This document shows, in pieces, positions 8,857 to 17,505 of a stretch of DNA of 64,000 nucleotides. Every line of letters starts with the position of its first letter. Position 1 is the first letter of the stretch. The translations under genes were made by a program, and so were the position numbers. Source of the DNA: Vibrio fortis (lineage in GTDB: Bacteria > Pseudomonadota > Gammaproteobacteria > Enterobacterales > Vibrionaceae); assembly GCF_000695685.1 (NCBI RefSeq), contig NZ_JFFR01000027.1, positions 558,001 to 622,000 of the forward strand, read 5' to 3'. The notes beneath the pieces were generated by a model. The model worked only from the letters and a program-made list of their open reading frames with translations. It searched no databases and was not told the origin of the DNA.

Positions 8857-9630
8857 ATGCTGGCCCAGATTCACGACATTGTCACCCGTAAAAAAGCCCC
8901 GCCTCTTCATCAAAAAGTATTTTCGCTTTCAAAAGAAGTTACTCCTTTCTTAAAAGGTAGCTTCGGGCCCATCTACGGCAAAAGCATTGTGATCAGCAAT
9001 CCAGGTAGCCATATTGAGATCAAACGTGTTTATGATAGCTTGGCAAAAAACCATCCGGAAGCAGGAAATCCATATTGGTTAACTCGCACTTGGGATTTGC
9101 TCAACTGGCAACCGATATACGTCAGCTTTATTTCCATTTATGCGCTGCACTCACTACCTGATATTCAAAATATTGGTCAGTCGCGTTTAAAAGGATTTAT
9201 CACTGGCTACCGCTTCGGCACTGATGCGCACAAGCATGGAACGCCGGAAGAGCTAATTCCAGAAGCAGGAAAAGCACTGCTGGCCTTAGCCGAGTTCTAT
9301 CGAGAGCAAATTAATACTTGGACACGCATTCGCCCGGGCTTTACTCAGCATTTGTTAGCTGACCACCTTCTGGCAGCACTCATCAAGGTTCAACGTCACC
9401 ATAATGAATTCAGTAATGAGTATATTCTTGAGCAAGCGAAACTATGGTTAGAAGCATGTGAACTCCCACTCCGCCACTTAACCAGCCTCAAAACGGATCC
9501 TGAAACGGACATGCTAAAGTTGGTTAGAACCAGTTGTTGTCTGGTCTATAAATGTGATTCTCGTAAACTGTGTGATGATTGTCCTCGACACCCAGACAAC
9601 AAACGCCAAACAACTAAACCTGCAAAATAA
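8857..9630 (+). CDS. siderophore ferric reductase, FhuF-like
   Basis: A 257-residue cytoplasmic protein resembling siderophore-iron reductases of the FhuF type, which release iron by reducing the ferric siderophore after import. The C-terminal cysteine cluster TSCCLVYKC...LCDDCP has the CC-x(10)-C-x2-C spacing used for a [2Fe-2S] cluster in FhuF. The start at 8857 (MLAQIHD) is preferred because a Fur-box-like site overlaps the longer reading. However, no clear Shine-Dalgarno sequence precedes it. The ATPase gene follows after 44 bp, so the two form an operon. The middle of the protein is divergent, so the family call rests on the cysteine cluster and context. Confidence 0.75.
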   Translation: MLAQIHDIVTRKKAPPLHQKVFSLSKEVTPFLKGSFGPIYGKSIVISNPGSHIEIKRVYDSLAKNHPEAGNPYWLTRTWDLLNWQPIYVSFISIYALHSLPDIQNIGQSRLKGFITGYRFGTDAHKHGTPEELIPEAGKALLALAEFYREQINTWTRIRPGFTQHLLADHLLAALIKVQRHHNEFSNEYILEQAKLWLEACELPLRHLTSLKTDPETDMLKLVRTSCCLVYKCDSRKLCDDCPRHPDNKRQTTKPAK

Positions 9631-9674
9631 AAGACGACGTTGACGTTGAGTATCTACCCTAACAAAGGTTATTT

Positions 9675-10460
9675 ATGTTCCAGCTCTCTAATATTGAAGT
9701 GATTCGTGATGAGCGAACCATTTTAAAAATGCCTAACTTAACGATCCCCACCGATAAACTCACAGTGGTACTCGGTCATAATGGCTCGGGAAAATCAACG
9801 TTGGTAAATTTATTGTCCGGTCAGATGCAAGCAGAACAGGGAGAAGTGAAGCTCGACAACACCTCGTTGAGCTCGCTCAAAAGTAAAGATCTCGCCAAAC
9901 GCATCGCTTATTTACCACAAAAGCTTCCGACTTCAGCTGGCCTAACAGTTTCTGAATTAGTTCGATTAGGACGATTCCCTTGGCGTGGTGCCTTTGGACG
10001 ATGGAATCAAGAAGATACCGCGATCATTGAACAAGCGATGAAACGCACTGGCGTAGATCAGTTTTCAAGTGCGTTGGCCGATGAGCTATCTGGAGGTGAA
10101 CGTCAGCGAGCTTGGGTATCGATGTTACTTGCGCAACAATCCCCACTATTGATTCTCGATGAGCCGACATCAGCACTGGACGTTCATCATCAATTTCAAT
10201 TAATGAGTTTACTTGCAGAGCTCAATCGAAATGAAAGTGTGGGTATCATAGTTATCCTTCATGATCTGAATTTAGCACTGCGTTATGCAACTCACATTAT
10301 CGCTCTAAAGCGGGGAGAGATTGCCTTTGAAGGTGGCACCGATACCTTATTGAGTGAGAAAACACTCTCAGAGTTGTATGAATCACCAATCAAACTGATC
10401 GATCATCCTGTTCCAGCAGATACATTGGCGAGTCAAAAAGTAGCCGTTGTGTGTGAATAA
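9675..10460 (+). CDS. fhuC: FhuC-like siderophore ABC transporter ATPase
   Basis: A 261-residue ABC ATPase of the iron-siderophore/B12 group. Walker A is GHNGSGKST (about residues 35-43), the signature is LSGGERQR (about 138-145), and Walker B is LLILDEPTSALD. An H-loop histidine occurs in VILHDLNLALR. RLGRFPWRGAFG between Walker A and the signature is typical of FhuC/FepC proteins. It lies downstream of the FhuF-like reductase and is the only ATPase near the FhuB/FhuD-like genes, which lack one. It therefore probably powers that permease despite being on the opposite strand beyond the regulator and receptor. Confidence 0.87.
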   Translation: MFQLSNIEVIRDERTILKMPNLTIPTDKLTVVLGHNGSGKSTLVNLLSGQMQAEQGEVKLDNTSLSSLKSKDLAKRIAYLPQKLPTSAGLTVSELVRLGRFPWRGAFGRWNQEDTAIIEQAMKRTGVDQFSSALADELSGGERQRAWVSMLLAQQSPLLILDEPTSALDVHHQFQLMSLLAELNRNESVGIIVILHDLNLALRYATHIIALKRGEIAFEGGTDTLLSEKTLSELYESPIKLIDHPVPADTLASQKVAVVCE

Positions 10461-10486
10461 TCGAACGAGACCAGCTTTGTAGCAGG

Positions 10487-11677
10487 CTAAGTATTTGCCT
10501 GCTGCGCTTCTGGGCTACTAAAACCACGAGTGATATTAAACAGTGTAATTAACGTAAACACAGCGATCACAATCGACAGATGCCAAGCTTCTCCTAAACC
10601 CAGTTTAACCAATCCCATACTAACCAGTGACGACACCACCATCTGCCCTCCTCCAGACATAGCTGCAGCCGCACCTGCATTCTTTTTGTATGGAAGCATC
10701 ACTAGGGCTTGAGCGCACGGCAATGCAATACCGTTCCCAAGGATCATCAATAACTGTCCGAGCATTAGGTACAACGGTTCGAGCGGACACACAAACAGCC
10801 AGACAGCCGCGCAGATATGAAGAACAGGCGTGATCAGCAGAGTTTTCTTACTACCTGAAACAGGTCGAATCCGACTACACAGACTAGTGCCGCCTAACAT
10901 ACCCAATGCCGGTATCACCGCCCACATTGCGTATTGATCCGATGTCATGCCAATTTGGTTCTGCATGATAAACGGCATCACTGAAACGGTTGTGATCATC
11001 AAACTGAAGTTAAGCCAACCTATGCTGGCAAAACTGATGAAATATCGCGAACTCAGTAACTCTTTGTATTGAATGGCCATTCGTTTTGGTGAAGGAATCT
11101 TCGAAAACTGGCTAACCGTCTCCTTGAAACGAAAAGCAATCACAAACCACACCAAGCTCACGTAACCAAGCAGCGAGATGAACACCATACTCCAGCCAAA
11201 GTGGAAGTTAATAAAACCGCCGATTACTGGCGCAATTAGAGGTGTAATTGATGCCACCATCGCAATATAAGACATTGCGATGGGTAGCTCTGAACCCGAA
11301 TATCTATCTCGTGTTGTCGCTCTAGCTAATACAGCACAACAACCCGTACCCAGACCTTGCAGGAAGCGACCAAGCACCATATTCGAGAATGAGTGACTCA
11401 GGAAAATGATCACTAGTAGTCCCATCAAGGCAATCAAAAGACCGGTCAATAACACTTTTTTGCGCCCTAACGCATCGGAGATAGGACCATATAAGAACTG
11501 CGAGGGTCCAAAGCCAAGTAGATAGATACTCACCAAAAGCTGAGCCTGCTCCAGTGAAACATCAAAGTCTTTGGCAATCCAAGGTAGTGATGGAAACACC
11601 AAGCCCATGCTAAGTTGCCCAACACTGATGATCAGACAAGCGAGCAAGATAGTTTTAAATTCAAAACTGGACTTCAT
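10487..11677 (-). CDS. Bcr/CflA-family MFS efflux transporter
   Basis: A 396-residue 12-helix major facilitator of the DHA1 Bcr/CflA drug-efflux group. Visible signatures include the loop 2-3 motif (GPISDALGRKKVLLTG, about residues 63-78) and the antiporter motif C region in helix 5 (PLIAPVIGGFI). It exports small molecules by proton antiport across the inner membrane. It is convergent with the fhuC-like gene, 26 bp apart. Some relatives export siderophores or their precursors, so the position next to an iron locus is suggestive but not proof. An inverted repeat lies upstream at 11734-11762. Confidence 0.85.
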   Translation of the reverse strand: MKSSFEFKTILLACLIISVGQLSMGLVFPSLPWIAKDFDVSLEQAQLLVSIYLLGFGPSQFLYGPISDALGRKKVLLTGLLIALMGLLVIIFLSHSFSNMVLGRFLQGLGTGCCAVLARATTRDRYSGSELPIAMSYIAMVASITPLIAPVIGGFINFHFGWSMVFISLLGYVSLVWFVIAFRFKETVSQFSKIPSPKRMAIQYKELLSSRYFISFASIGWLNFSLMITTVSVMPFIMQNQIGMTSDQYAMWAVIPALGMLGGTSLCSRIRPVSGSKKTLLITPVLHICAAVWLFVCPLEPLYLMLGQLLMILGNGIALPCAQALVMLPYKKNAGAAAAMSGGGQMVVSSLVSMGLVKLGLGEAWHLSIVIAVFTLITLFNITRGFSSPEAQQANT

Positions 11678-11733
11678 GGTTGCACAACCTAATTTTGATG
11701 AGTGTTACTAGAGCGATAGAAACAATGCTTGCA

Positions 11734-11762
11734 TAACAAGCCACCGTATCAGCATGCTTGTT
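11734..11762. promoter_or_regulatory. inverted repeat upstream of the MFS gene
   Basis: TAACAAGC (11734-11741) and GCTTGTTA (11755-11762) are an 8-bp inverted repeat with a 13-bp spacer, located 57-85 bp upstream of the MFS start. It could be an operator or hairpin; no cognate regulator is adjacent. Confidence 0.35.
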
Positions 11763-11904
11763 AAGCATCGTGAGGAAAGACGAGATAACATACGCCACAT
11801 GGTTTATTCATACAATACTATTTACATTTATTTTCGAAATAGTCACTTTTCATGAGCAATAGTAACGCTACACTAAAAGACAAGGGATTATTTGGAGAGA
11901 CTGT

Positions 11905-12978
11905 ATGAGATTAAGTCATTGTATTACCGCTGCTTTAAGCCTAGCTGTTGCGTTACCGAGCCAAGCACTTCAAGTTGAGAAGATCACCGATGGATTATTG
12001 ATTCCTTGGGGGCTTGCGTACGTTGATGACAATACAATGTTAGTGACTGAACGAGAAGGCGTGATCAAACAGGTTAATCTCAAAACTGGCGAACAAGAGA
12101 CTCTTTTTCGTCTGCCTGATGTTTGGGCTAAAGGTCAAGGTGGCGCCTTAGATATCGCCCTATCGCCATTTGAACAAAACAAAATTTACGTCACCTACAG
12201 TAAAAAACAACAAGGTGATGCCGTCACTGCTCTCGCAAGTGCGACCTATAACGGAACGCAGATTACCGACTGGCAAGATGTCTTCGTCTCTCAATCCCTA
12301 ACAGATACAGGTCGTCACTTTGGCAGCCGCATTACTTTCGATAGCAACAGTCTCTATTTTTCTATTGGTGATCGCGGTGAGCGAGACAACGGCCAAGACA
12401 CGCAAACCCACGCCGGTTCTATTTTGCGACTAACGCCTGGCGGACAGGTACCCAAAAACAATCCTTTTGTGAAAAACAAAAGCGTGCTTAACGAGATTTG
12501 GAGTTACGGCCATCGAAACCCACAAGGTCTTTTTTATGATCAAAAAACCAAGAAGCTTTGGTCGATTGAGCATGGGCCACGTGGCGGTGACGAGATCAAT
12601 CTGATTAAGAAAGGCGCAAACTACGGTTGGCCTGTGACTTCCCATGGTAAAGAGTATTGGGGACCAATTAAAGTTGGCGAAGCAGAGACAAAGAAAGGTA
12701 TTGAGTCACCTGTAAAGGTTTATATTCCCTCTATCGCTCCGGGCAGTTTAGTGCTTTATAGAGGAGAGAAATTCCCTGAGCTTGATGGCAAGCTACTATC
12801 GGGGGCGTTGAAGCTCTCTCATATTAATGTTGTCACTCTGAACAAGAAAAACCAAGCCGTCGCTGAAGAGCGATTGTTTGAAGATATGGGAGAGAGAGTC
12901 CGTGATATTGAAGTCACGCCAGAGGGTGATATCTACTTTAGTACCGACAACGGGAATCTATATCGCATAACCCATTAA
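11905..12978 (+). CDS. soluble PQQ-dependent aldose sugar dehydrogenase (YliI/Asd family)
   Basis: A 357-residue periplasmic six-bladed beta-propeller of the glucose/sorbosone dehydrogenase family, which oxidises aldose sugars with PQQ as cofactor. A signal peptide (cleavage after PSQA, about residue 22) opens the protein. Typical family stretches follow: LLIPWGLAYVDD, GRHFGSRITF, SIGDRGERDNGQD, YGHRNPQGLFYD and EHGPRGGDEINLI..GANYGWP. The C-terminal segment RVRDIEVTPEGDIYFSTDNGN is also characteristic. The start has GGAGAGACTGT upstream. It appears monocistronic. PQQ synthesis genes are not in this window, so the holoenzyme may need external PQQ. Confidence 0.88.
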   Translation: MRLSHCITAALSLAVALPSQALQVEKITDGLLIPWGLAYVDDNTMLVTEREGVIKQVNLKTGEQETLFRLPDVWAKGQGGALDIALSPFEQNKIYVTYSKKQQGDAVTALASATYNGTQITDWQDVFVSQSLTDTGRHFGSRITFDSNSLYFSIGDRGERDNGQDTQTHAGSILRLTPGGQVPKNNPFVKNKSVLNEIWSYGHRNPQGLFYDQKTKKLWSIEHGPRGGDEINLIKKGANYGWPVTSHGKEYWGPIKVGEAETKKGIESPVKVYIPSIAPGSLVLYRGEKFPELDGKLLSGALKLSHINVVTLNKKNQAVAEERLFEDMGERVRDIEVTPEGDIYFSTDNGNLYRITH

Positions 12979-13297
12979 GCAGAGACTCCCAAGGTTGGGT
13001 ATTACAGTCATTTGGGTATGATACCTGCCTTGAAAACCCGTTTAAATAAGGGGTGGTAATCAACCAATTATTCGAATGAGTCTCGTTTCCATATTTGTTT
13101 TACGCCTCACATTTCACATCCATTATTGATATTAATAATTGTTGAATTAGTGCTTTGACTCCAGTTTTTTGCCAAAAATCACACCTATCTGTCACAAAAA
13201 GTACAACAAAACACCATACCATTGTAACTACATGATATCTAAGGAATGGAAAGTTTGACTGTCCCCAAAGTTCTGCAACCTTTAGCACAATATCCCA
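12979..13297. other. gene-free stretch before the cold-shock gene
   Basis: No supported ORF. It is AT-rich and probably holds the 3' end of the dehydrogenase transcript and upstream sequence of the csp promoter. No strong terminator hairpin was seen. Confidence 0.5.
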
Positions 13298-13325
13298 TTG
13301 ACACCTACCCTGTTTGATTTAGACT
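13298..13325 (+). promoter_or_regulatory. sigma70 promoter of the cold-shock gene
   Basis: TTGACA at 13298-13303 and TAGACT at 13320-13325, separated by 16 bp. It would give a leader of about 140 nt before the csp ATG, in line with the long cold-responsive leaders of cspA-type genes. Confidence 0.65.
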
Positions 13326-13474
13326 CGATTTCGGCTAGAAAGAAAGTTCTTTGTATATAAACATATCGTCGGATTACTAGTAACCCCCCGTTGTGTTGTA
13401 CGCAATAGCAATAAACTTTTCCACGCTATCGGTGCCGCAATAGGCTCAAATAAAAAATAATTTAGGATATCATC

Positions 13475-13684
13475 ATGTCTAACACAGTTACTGGTACAGT
13501 AAAATGGTTCAACGAAACTAAAGGTTTCGGCTTCATCCAACAAGAGAATGGTCCAGACGTATTCGCACACTTCTCTGCAATCGTTGGTGACGGCTTCAAA
13601 ACTCTTGCTGAAGGCCAAAAAGTTGAGTTCGTAGTATCTCAAGGTCAAAAAGGTCCTCAAGCAGACAGCATCAAAGTAATCTAA
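13475..13684 (+). CDS. CspA-family cold-shock protein
   Basis: A 69-residue single cold-shock domain, the full length of the family. Both nucleic-acid-binding motifs are intact: KGFGFI (RNP1) and VFAHFSAI (RNP2-type), with the leading VKWFNETKG. Such proteins bind single-stranded RNA and DNA and act as RNA chaperones. TTTAGGATATCATC before the ATG contains AGGA as the ribosome binding site. The long leader and a dedicated terminator make it a single-gene unit. Whether it is the cold-inducible paralogue cannot be told from sequence. Confidence 0.95.
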   Translation: MSNTVTGTVKWFNETKGFGFIQQENGPDVFAHFSAIVGDGFKTLAEGQKVEFVVSQGQKGPQADSIKVI

Positions 13685-13706
13685 TTGATCGCTTAACGCA
13701 TTCCTA

Positions 13707-13737
13707 AAATAGCCAGCCGACGCTGGCTATTTTTTTA
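13707..13737 (+). terminator. intrinsic terminator after the cold-shock gene
   Basis: ATAGCCAGC and GCTGGCTAT form a 9-bp stem with a CGAC loop, followed by seven T, starting about 25 bp after the csp stop. Confidence 0.92.
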
Positions 13738-13796
13738 CCCAAAATTCATTCAGTTAAGGTAAGATAGAGGTCAATTTATAATACAAGACTGCGCTA

Positions 13797-14336
13797 ATGG
13801 CTCTTAAACCTACAATCTACAAATTTCGTATCTCACTCACTGACATGAATCGAGACTACTACGACTCGTTCAACCTCACTATCGCACAACATCCTTCTGA
13901 GACAGAGCAACGCATGATGGCGCGTATCATGGCGTTTTGTATCAATGCATCACCAGAACTTCAATTCACCAAAGGTTTGTCGACCATTGAAGAACCAGAC
14001 CTTTGGCAAAAGTCTCTTGATGATCAGATCTTAGAGTGGATCGATGTCGGTGAACCGGATCCAGAGCGCGTTAAAAAAGCCACTCGCTTAGCAAAGTCAG
14101 TCAAAGTATTTAGCTTTAACACCAAATCAAATGTTTGGTGGGAACAGAATCGCGGTAAGTTTGGTTACTTGGACGCTCAAATTGTTCGCCTGAGCAATGA
14201 AGGCATCGAGCAAATGGCGGAAATGACAGAACGTACGATGGACCTGTCAGTGATGCTAACCGGCAATTCGGCCTTTGTGAACAGTGATACCAAGTCAGCT
14301 GAAGTGACTTGGGAAGAACTACAAAGCAACGAATAG
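13797..14336 (+). CDS. yaeQ: YaeQ family protein
   Basis: A 179-residue YaeQ protein, about the same length as E. coli YaeQ (181). The family N terminus (MALKPTIYKFRISLTDMNRD), ETEQRMMARIMAF and LWQKSLDDQILEWIDVGEPD are well conserved. YaeQ has a fold distantly related to PD-(D/E)XK nucleases; its biochemical role is not settled. The next gene follows after 10 bp, so the two are likely co-transcribed. Confidence 0.93.
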   Translation: MALKPTIYKFRISLTDMNRDYYDSFNLTIAQHPSETEQRMMARIMAFCINASPELQFTKGLSTIEEPDLWQKSLDDQILEWIDVGEPDPERVKKATRLAKSVKVFSFNTKSNVWWEQNRGKFGYLDAQIVRLSNEGIEQMAEMTERTMDLSVMLTGNSAFVNSDTKSAEVTWEELQSNE

Positions 14337-14346
14337 CACCAGTACA

Positions 14347-14892
14347 ATGAGTAAACTCGAACACTGTTTATCAGAGGCAGGTTGTGAACAGATCCAAGCC
14401 CTAAAAATTGGGTTTGAGCAGGAATTGAAAGACTTTATCCAGAGTAATCAGTCATTGTTCAAGCACGCTTGTGAAAACAAACCTGACAATTCCAGTATTC
14501 AAACTTTGCTTGGCTTGCTGACTAAGACACATATCGATGCGAGCTATGAATTTAGTTCTGATAAAGATGCCAGCGAAGCGATGCAGCAGGTGCTGGAAGA
14601 GACCATTGGCCAAGAGCATAGTCAAAAATTCAGCCACTCAAGTTCAAAGAAGCTGCAATTCATCACTCACCTTTGGCTATTTGTTCAAGGCCGCATGGGC
14701 ATGGATTATAGCCTAGCGAACGATCACGCCGCCGCGACGGCTGCCCTACTTTGTCGAATCGTAAGACAAACAGAGGATGAGATTCGTGTCTCGTTTATGG
14801 GTAGCTTCTACGATGGCTTGAGTATCTATCAAGATCAGAATAAGCCATCTGGTTTGCTTCATAGCCTTAAGCGTTTGTTTAACCTGTCTTAA
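14347..14892 (+). CDS. hypothetical protein downstream of yaeQ
   Basis: A 181-residue protein that I do not recognise. There is no signal peptide or membrane segment, and composition suggests a mostly helical soluble protein with many Gln, Ser and His residues in the middle. It starts MSKLEHCLSEAG, 10 bp after yaeQ, and probably shares its transcript. A weak hairpin (AATGCGCT and AGCGCATT, 14912-14941) follows the stop. Confidence 0.7.
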   Translation: MSKLEHCLSEAGCEQIQALKIGFEQELKDFIQSNQSLFKHACENKPDNSSIQTLLGLLTKTHIDASYEFSSDKDASEAMQQVLEETIGQEHSQKFSHSSSKKLQFITHLWLFVQGRMGMDYSLANDHAAATAALLCRIVRQTEDEIRVSFMGSFYDGLSIYQDQNKPSGLLHSLKRLFNLS

Positions 14893-15332
14893 TCGCTTCA
14901 AACTCAAATTAAAATGCGCTTTACTGCCTGTTGAGCGCATTCATTTTAAACCATGCCTTCGTAAAAGATTCCCTACTACGCTCGTCCCTCGCTCTAGGGA
15001 ATGACAAAAGTTATTAATTCGAGGCTGCATACCGTTCGACAACTGAAACTCTAATCCGTCATCCTCGAGAAGGAGGAACGACTGAATTGGGGAACTCATA
15101 CTAATTCTGAAACCGTACTGATTCTTTACTCGCTAATTCTTCACGCTAGAGAATGACCAAAGTTATTTAGACGTAACCATTTGCCAATCAATCTCAGGGA
15201 GCTCTAATCCGTCATCCCCGAGAAGGAGGGACGACTGAGTCGGGGATCTATCGCCAGCACAAAACCACATTTGCATAAAGAAACTCCCCGTAACGCTTGC
15301 TGTCGCGTTAGGCAATGGTTCGAATCAGATAC
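14893..15332. repeat. block of clustered palindromic intergenic repeats
   Basis: No gene is seen here. A roughly 50-bp unit beginning CTCTAATCCGTCATCC occurs at 15049-15098 and again at 15202-15251; the second copy contains the self-complementary pair CCCCGA...TCGGGG. A second unit ending in GAATGACnAAAGTTATT occurs near 14971-15016 and 15123-15170, and a diverged third version lies near 15288-15320. The units alternate, as in REP/BIME-like elements common between Vibrio genes. No transposase lies nearby. Confidence 0.75.
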
Positions 15333-15359
15333 AAAAAAGCCCCGCAGACTGCGAGGCTT
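15333..15359 (-). terminator. intrinsic terminator of folE
   Basis: On the minus strand GCCTCGCAG and CTGCGGGGC pair with one mismatch and are followed by six T. It lies about 55 bp after the folE stop. Confidence 0.85.
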
Positions 15360-15415
15360 AGAATACTTCTTGTCGATTTAAGTAGTGAAATCGAACTTAT
15401 CTAATCAATCGTAGA

Positions 15416-16069
15416 TCAGCGTAAACCGTGTAAGAACTCATGACGAGTTGCTGGGTTCGACTTGAAAATACCGCCCAGTGCCGTTGTGGTCGTTTCACTG
15501 GTTGCATCCATAACACCACGAGACTTCACGCAGTAGTGAACGGCATCCATTGTTACCGCAACATCATCGGTCTCAAGCAGAATTTGAAGTGCAACTAGTA
15601 TTTGCTGAGTCATACGCTCCTGAACTTGAGGGCGCTGAGCAAAGAAGCGAACAATACGGTTGATCTTAGAAAGACCAATGATTTTACCACGAGGAATATA
15701 AGCAACCGCCGTTTTGCCATCGATAGTTACTAGGTGGTGCTCACATGTACTGGTTACCGTGATGTCTTTCACGCGTACCATTTCACGAACGCCCATCTTG
15801 TTTTCGATCACGGTGATTTTAGGGAAGTTGGCGTAATCCAAACCAGAGAAGATTTCATCGACATACATTTTAGCAATACGATGCGGTGTTTCTTCCAAGC
15901 TGTCATCGGTTAAATCAAGTTCTAGAAGAGTCAGAATCTCACGCATATGGTGTTCGATTCGTTCCTTTTTCTCTTCACGGCTTACCTGATTCGGGCTCAT
16001 TGGTGTTTCTAACCCGCGGCTCGCTAGCGCATCTTTAACCAACTTCGCTGATTCGCTAAGACCTGACAT
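15416..16069 (-). CDS. folE: GTP cyclohydrolase I
   Basis: A 217-residue FolE (E. coli 222), which converts GTP to 7,8-dihydroneopterin triphosphate, the first step of folate/pterin synthesis, in the cytoplasm. The zinc ligands and active site are visible: TSTCEHHLV (Cys and His), and HYCVKSRGVMD with the second zinc cysteine. EETPHRIAKMYVDEIFSGLD is also diagnostic. ATG 16069 is chosen because GAGGAAG lies 4-10 nt upstream and it matches the family start (MSGLSESAKLVKDAL); a longer in-frame reading to 16141 is not supported. It is divergent from moeA; both pathways start from GTP, so shared regulation is plausible. Confidence 0.95.
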   Translation of the reverse strand: MSGLSESAKLVKDALASRGLETPMSPNQVSREEKKERIEHHMREILTLLELDLTDDSLEETPHRIAKMYVDEIFSGLDYANFPKITVIENKMGVREMVRVKDITVTSTCEHHLVTIDGKTAVAYIPRGKIIGLSKINRIVRFFAQRPQVQERMTQQILVALQILLETDDVAVTMDAVHYCVKSRGVMDATSETTTTALGGIFKSNPATRHEFLHGLR

Positions 16070-16257
16070 TGAACTTCCTCTTCTATTACCCCTTTTGGAT
16101 GGCAGACAAGGATACTCGGAATTTTGAATAATTACACCCATATTTTAAGGGAGGTCATTATTTACGGGCCTCAAACTATGCTAAAGTGGCATCAATTTCG
16201 TTGATACCGATGTACCAACAAACAAATCAAAATAATAACGATCAAAGGAATTCAATT

Positions 16258-17493
16258 ATGGGCTGTTGCGACGCTCCGGGCTTAATGCCAATTGAAGAAG
16301 CACTTGATAAGCTGCTATCACCAATTTCACCAATTCAAGACACACTATCACTGCCATTGGCGGATGCTTTAGGTTACGTTCTTGCTGAAGATATTCTCTC
16401 ACCTATTTTTGTTCCTCCTTTTGATAACTCAGCAATGGATGGTTATGCCCTTCGTCTAGCAGACCTAGAAAATGGCAATACACTCCCACTCGCAGGTAAA
16501 TCATTCGCGGGTCAGCCTTTTGAAGGCGAATGGCCACAAAACACCTGTGTGCGCATCATGACTGGCGCTAAAATTCCAGAAGGTTGCGATGCGGTCATCA
16601 TGCAAGAGAATACGCGTGAAACCGAAAACGGCATCGAGATTCAGCAAACTGACATCAAGCCGAACAACAACATTCGTCCAACGGGTGACGACATCAAGCA
16701 AGGAGACGTTGTGCTGAGTAAAGGCGAACGTCTGACACCTCGTGACATTCCAATGATCGCGTCTCTGGGTATTAGCCACATTCAAGTGCTGCGCAAACCT
16801 AAGGTTGCTTTCTTCTCTACTGGTGACGAGCTTAAGCCTTTAGGTCAACCACTAGAAGATGGCCAGATCTACGACAGCAACCGCTACGGCATTAAACCAC
16901 TGATTGAAGCATTCGGCTGTGAAGCCATTGATTTAGGCATCATTCCTGATTGCCCTGCTACGCTTAAGCAAACATTCGAAAAAGCACAAGAGCTCGCAGA
17001 CGTTGTCGTAACTTCTGGTGGCGTGAGTGTTGGTGAAGCGGACTACACCAAAGACATTCTTGAAGAGCTTGGTCAGATTGGTTTTTGGAAACTCGCAATC
17101 AAACCGGGTAAACCTTTTGCGTTTGGCGAACTAGAGAACGCTTGGTTCTGTGGTCTTCCGGGCAATCCAGTATCTGCAGTCCTAACCATGTACGTACTTG
17201 TGCAACCTATGCTTGCGAAGCTAGCCGGCAACACAGCGTGGAAGGCACCTGAATCTATTCCAGCGACAACACGTTCAGCATTTAAAAAAGCACCGGGCCG
17301 TACCGACTATCAACGTGGTATCTACACCATCGAAAATGGTCAGTTTGTGGTCGAAACAACCGGTAACCAAAGCTCAGGCGCGTTCCGCTCAATGAGCCTT
17401 GCGAACTGCTTTGTGGTACTTGAACGTGAACGCGGTCGTGTCGAAGCAGGTGAAACTGTTCAAATCCAACTGTTTAATTCAACACTCTACTAA
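16258..17493 (+). CDS. moeA: molybdopterin molybdenumtransferase MoeA
   Basis: A 411-residue MoeA (E. coli 411), which inserts molybdate into adenylylated molybdopterin. Family motifs include PPFDNSAMDGYALR (about residues 55-68), MTGAKIPEGCDAV, STGDELKPLG, IYDSNRYG, and VVTSGGVSVGEADYTK in the MogA-like domain. GLPGNPVSAVLTMYVLV follows. ATG 16258 follows AAAGGAATTCAATT, a good ribosome binding site, and gives exactly the family length. The unusual N-terminal MGCCDAPGLMP with paired cysteines is typical of gamma-proteobacterial MoeA. moeB follows after 12 bp, so moeA-moeB form an operon. Confidence 0.96.
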   Translation: MGCCDAPGLMPIEEALDKLLSPISPIQDTLSLPLADALGYVLAEDILSPIFVPPFDNSAMDGYALRLADLENGNTLPLAGKSFAGQPFEGEWPQNTCVRIMTGAKIPEGCDAVIMQENTRETENGIEIQQTDIKPNNNIRPTGDDIKQGDVVLSKGERLTPRDIPMIASLGISHIQVLRKPKVAFFSTGDELKPLGQPLEDGQIYDSNRYGIKPLIEAFGCEAIDLGIIPDCPATLKQTFEKAQELADVVVTSGGVSVGEADYTKDILEELGQIGFWKLAIKPGKPFAFGELENAWFCGLPGNPVSAVLTMYVLVQPMLAKLAGNTAWKAPESIPATTRSAFKKAPGRTDYQRGIYTIENGQFVVETTGNQSSGAFRSMSLANCFVVLERERGRVEAGETVQIQLFNSTLY

Positions 17494-17505
17494 CGAGGCT
17501 TGTTA

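Noticed and set aside
13216..13226. TTGTAACTACA as another FadR-type operator
   Set aside because: The centre is two bases (GTA-AC-TAC), so the spacing differs from TNGTNNNACNA, and it lies far from uronate genes.
13319..13660. 113-codon minus-strand reading over the cold-shock gene and leader
   Set aside because: It is antisense to a clear csp gene and its leader; no family features.
14893..15332. CRISPR array
   Set aside because: Repeats are few, diverged, unevenly spaced and of two classes, with no unique spacers of constant length and no cas genes.
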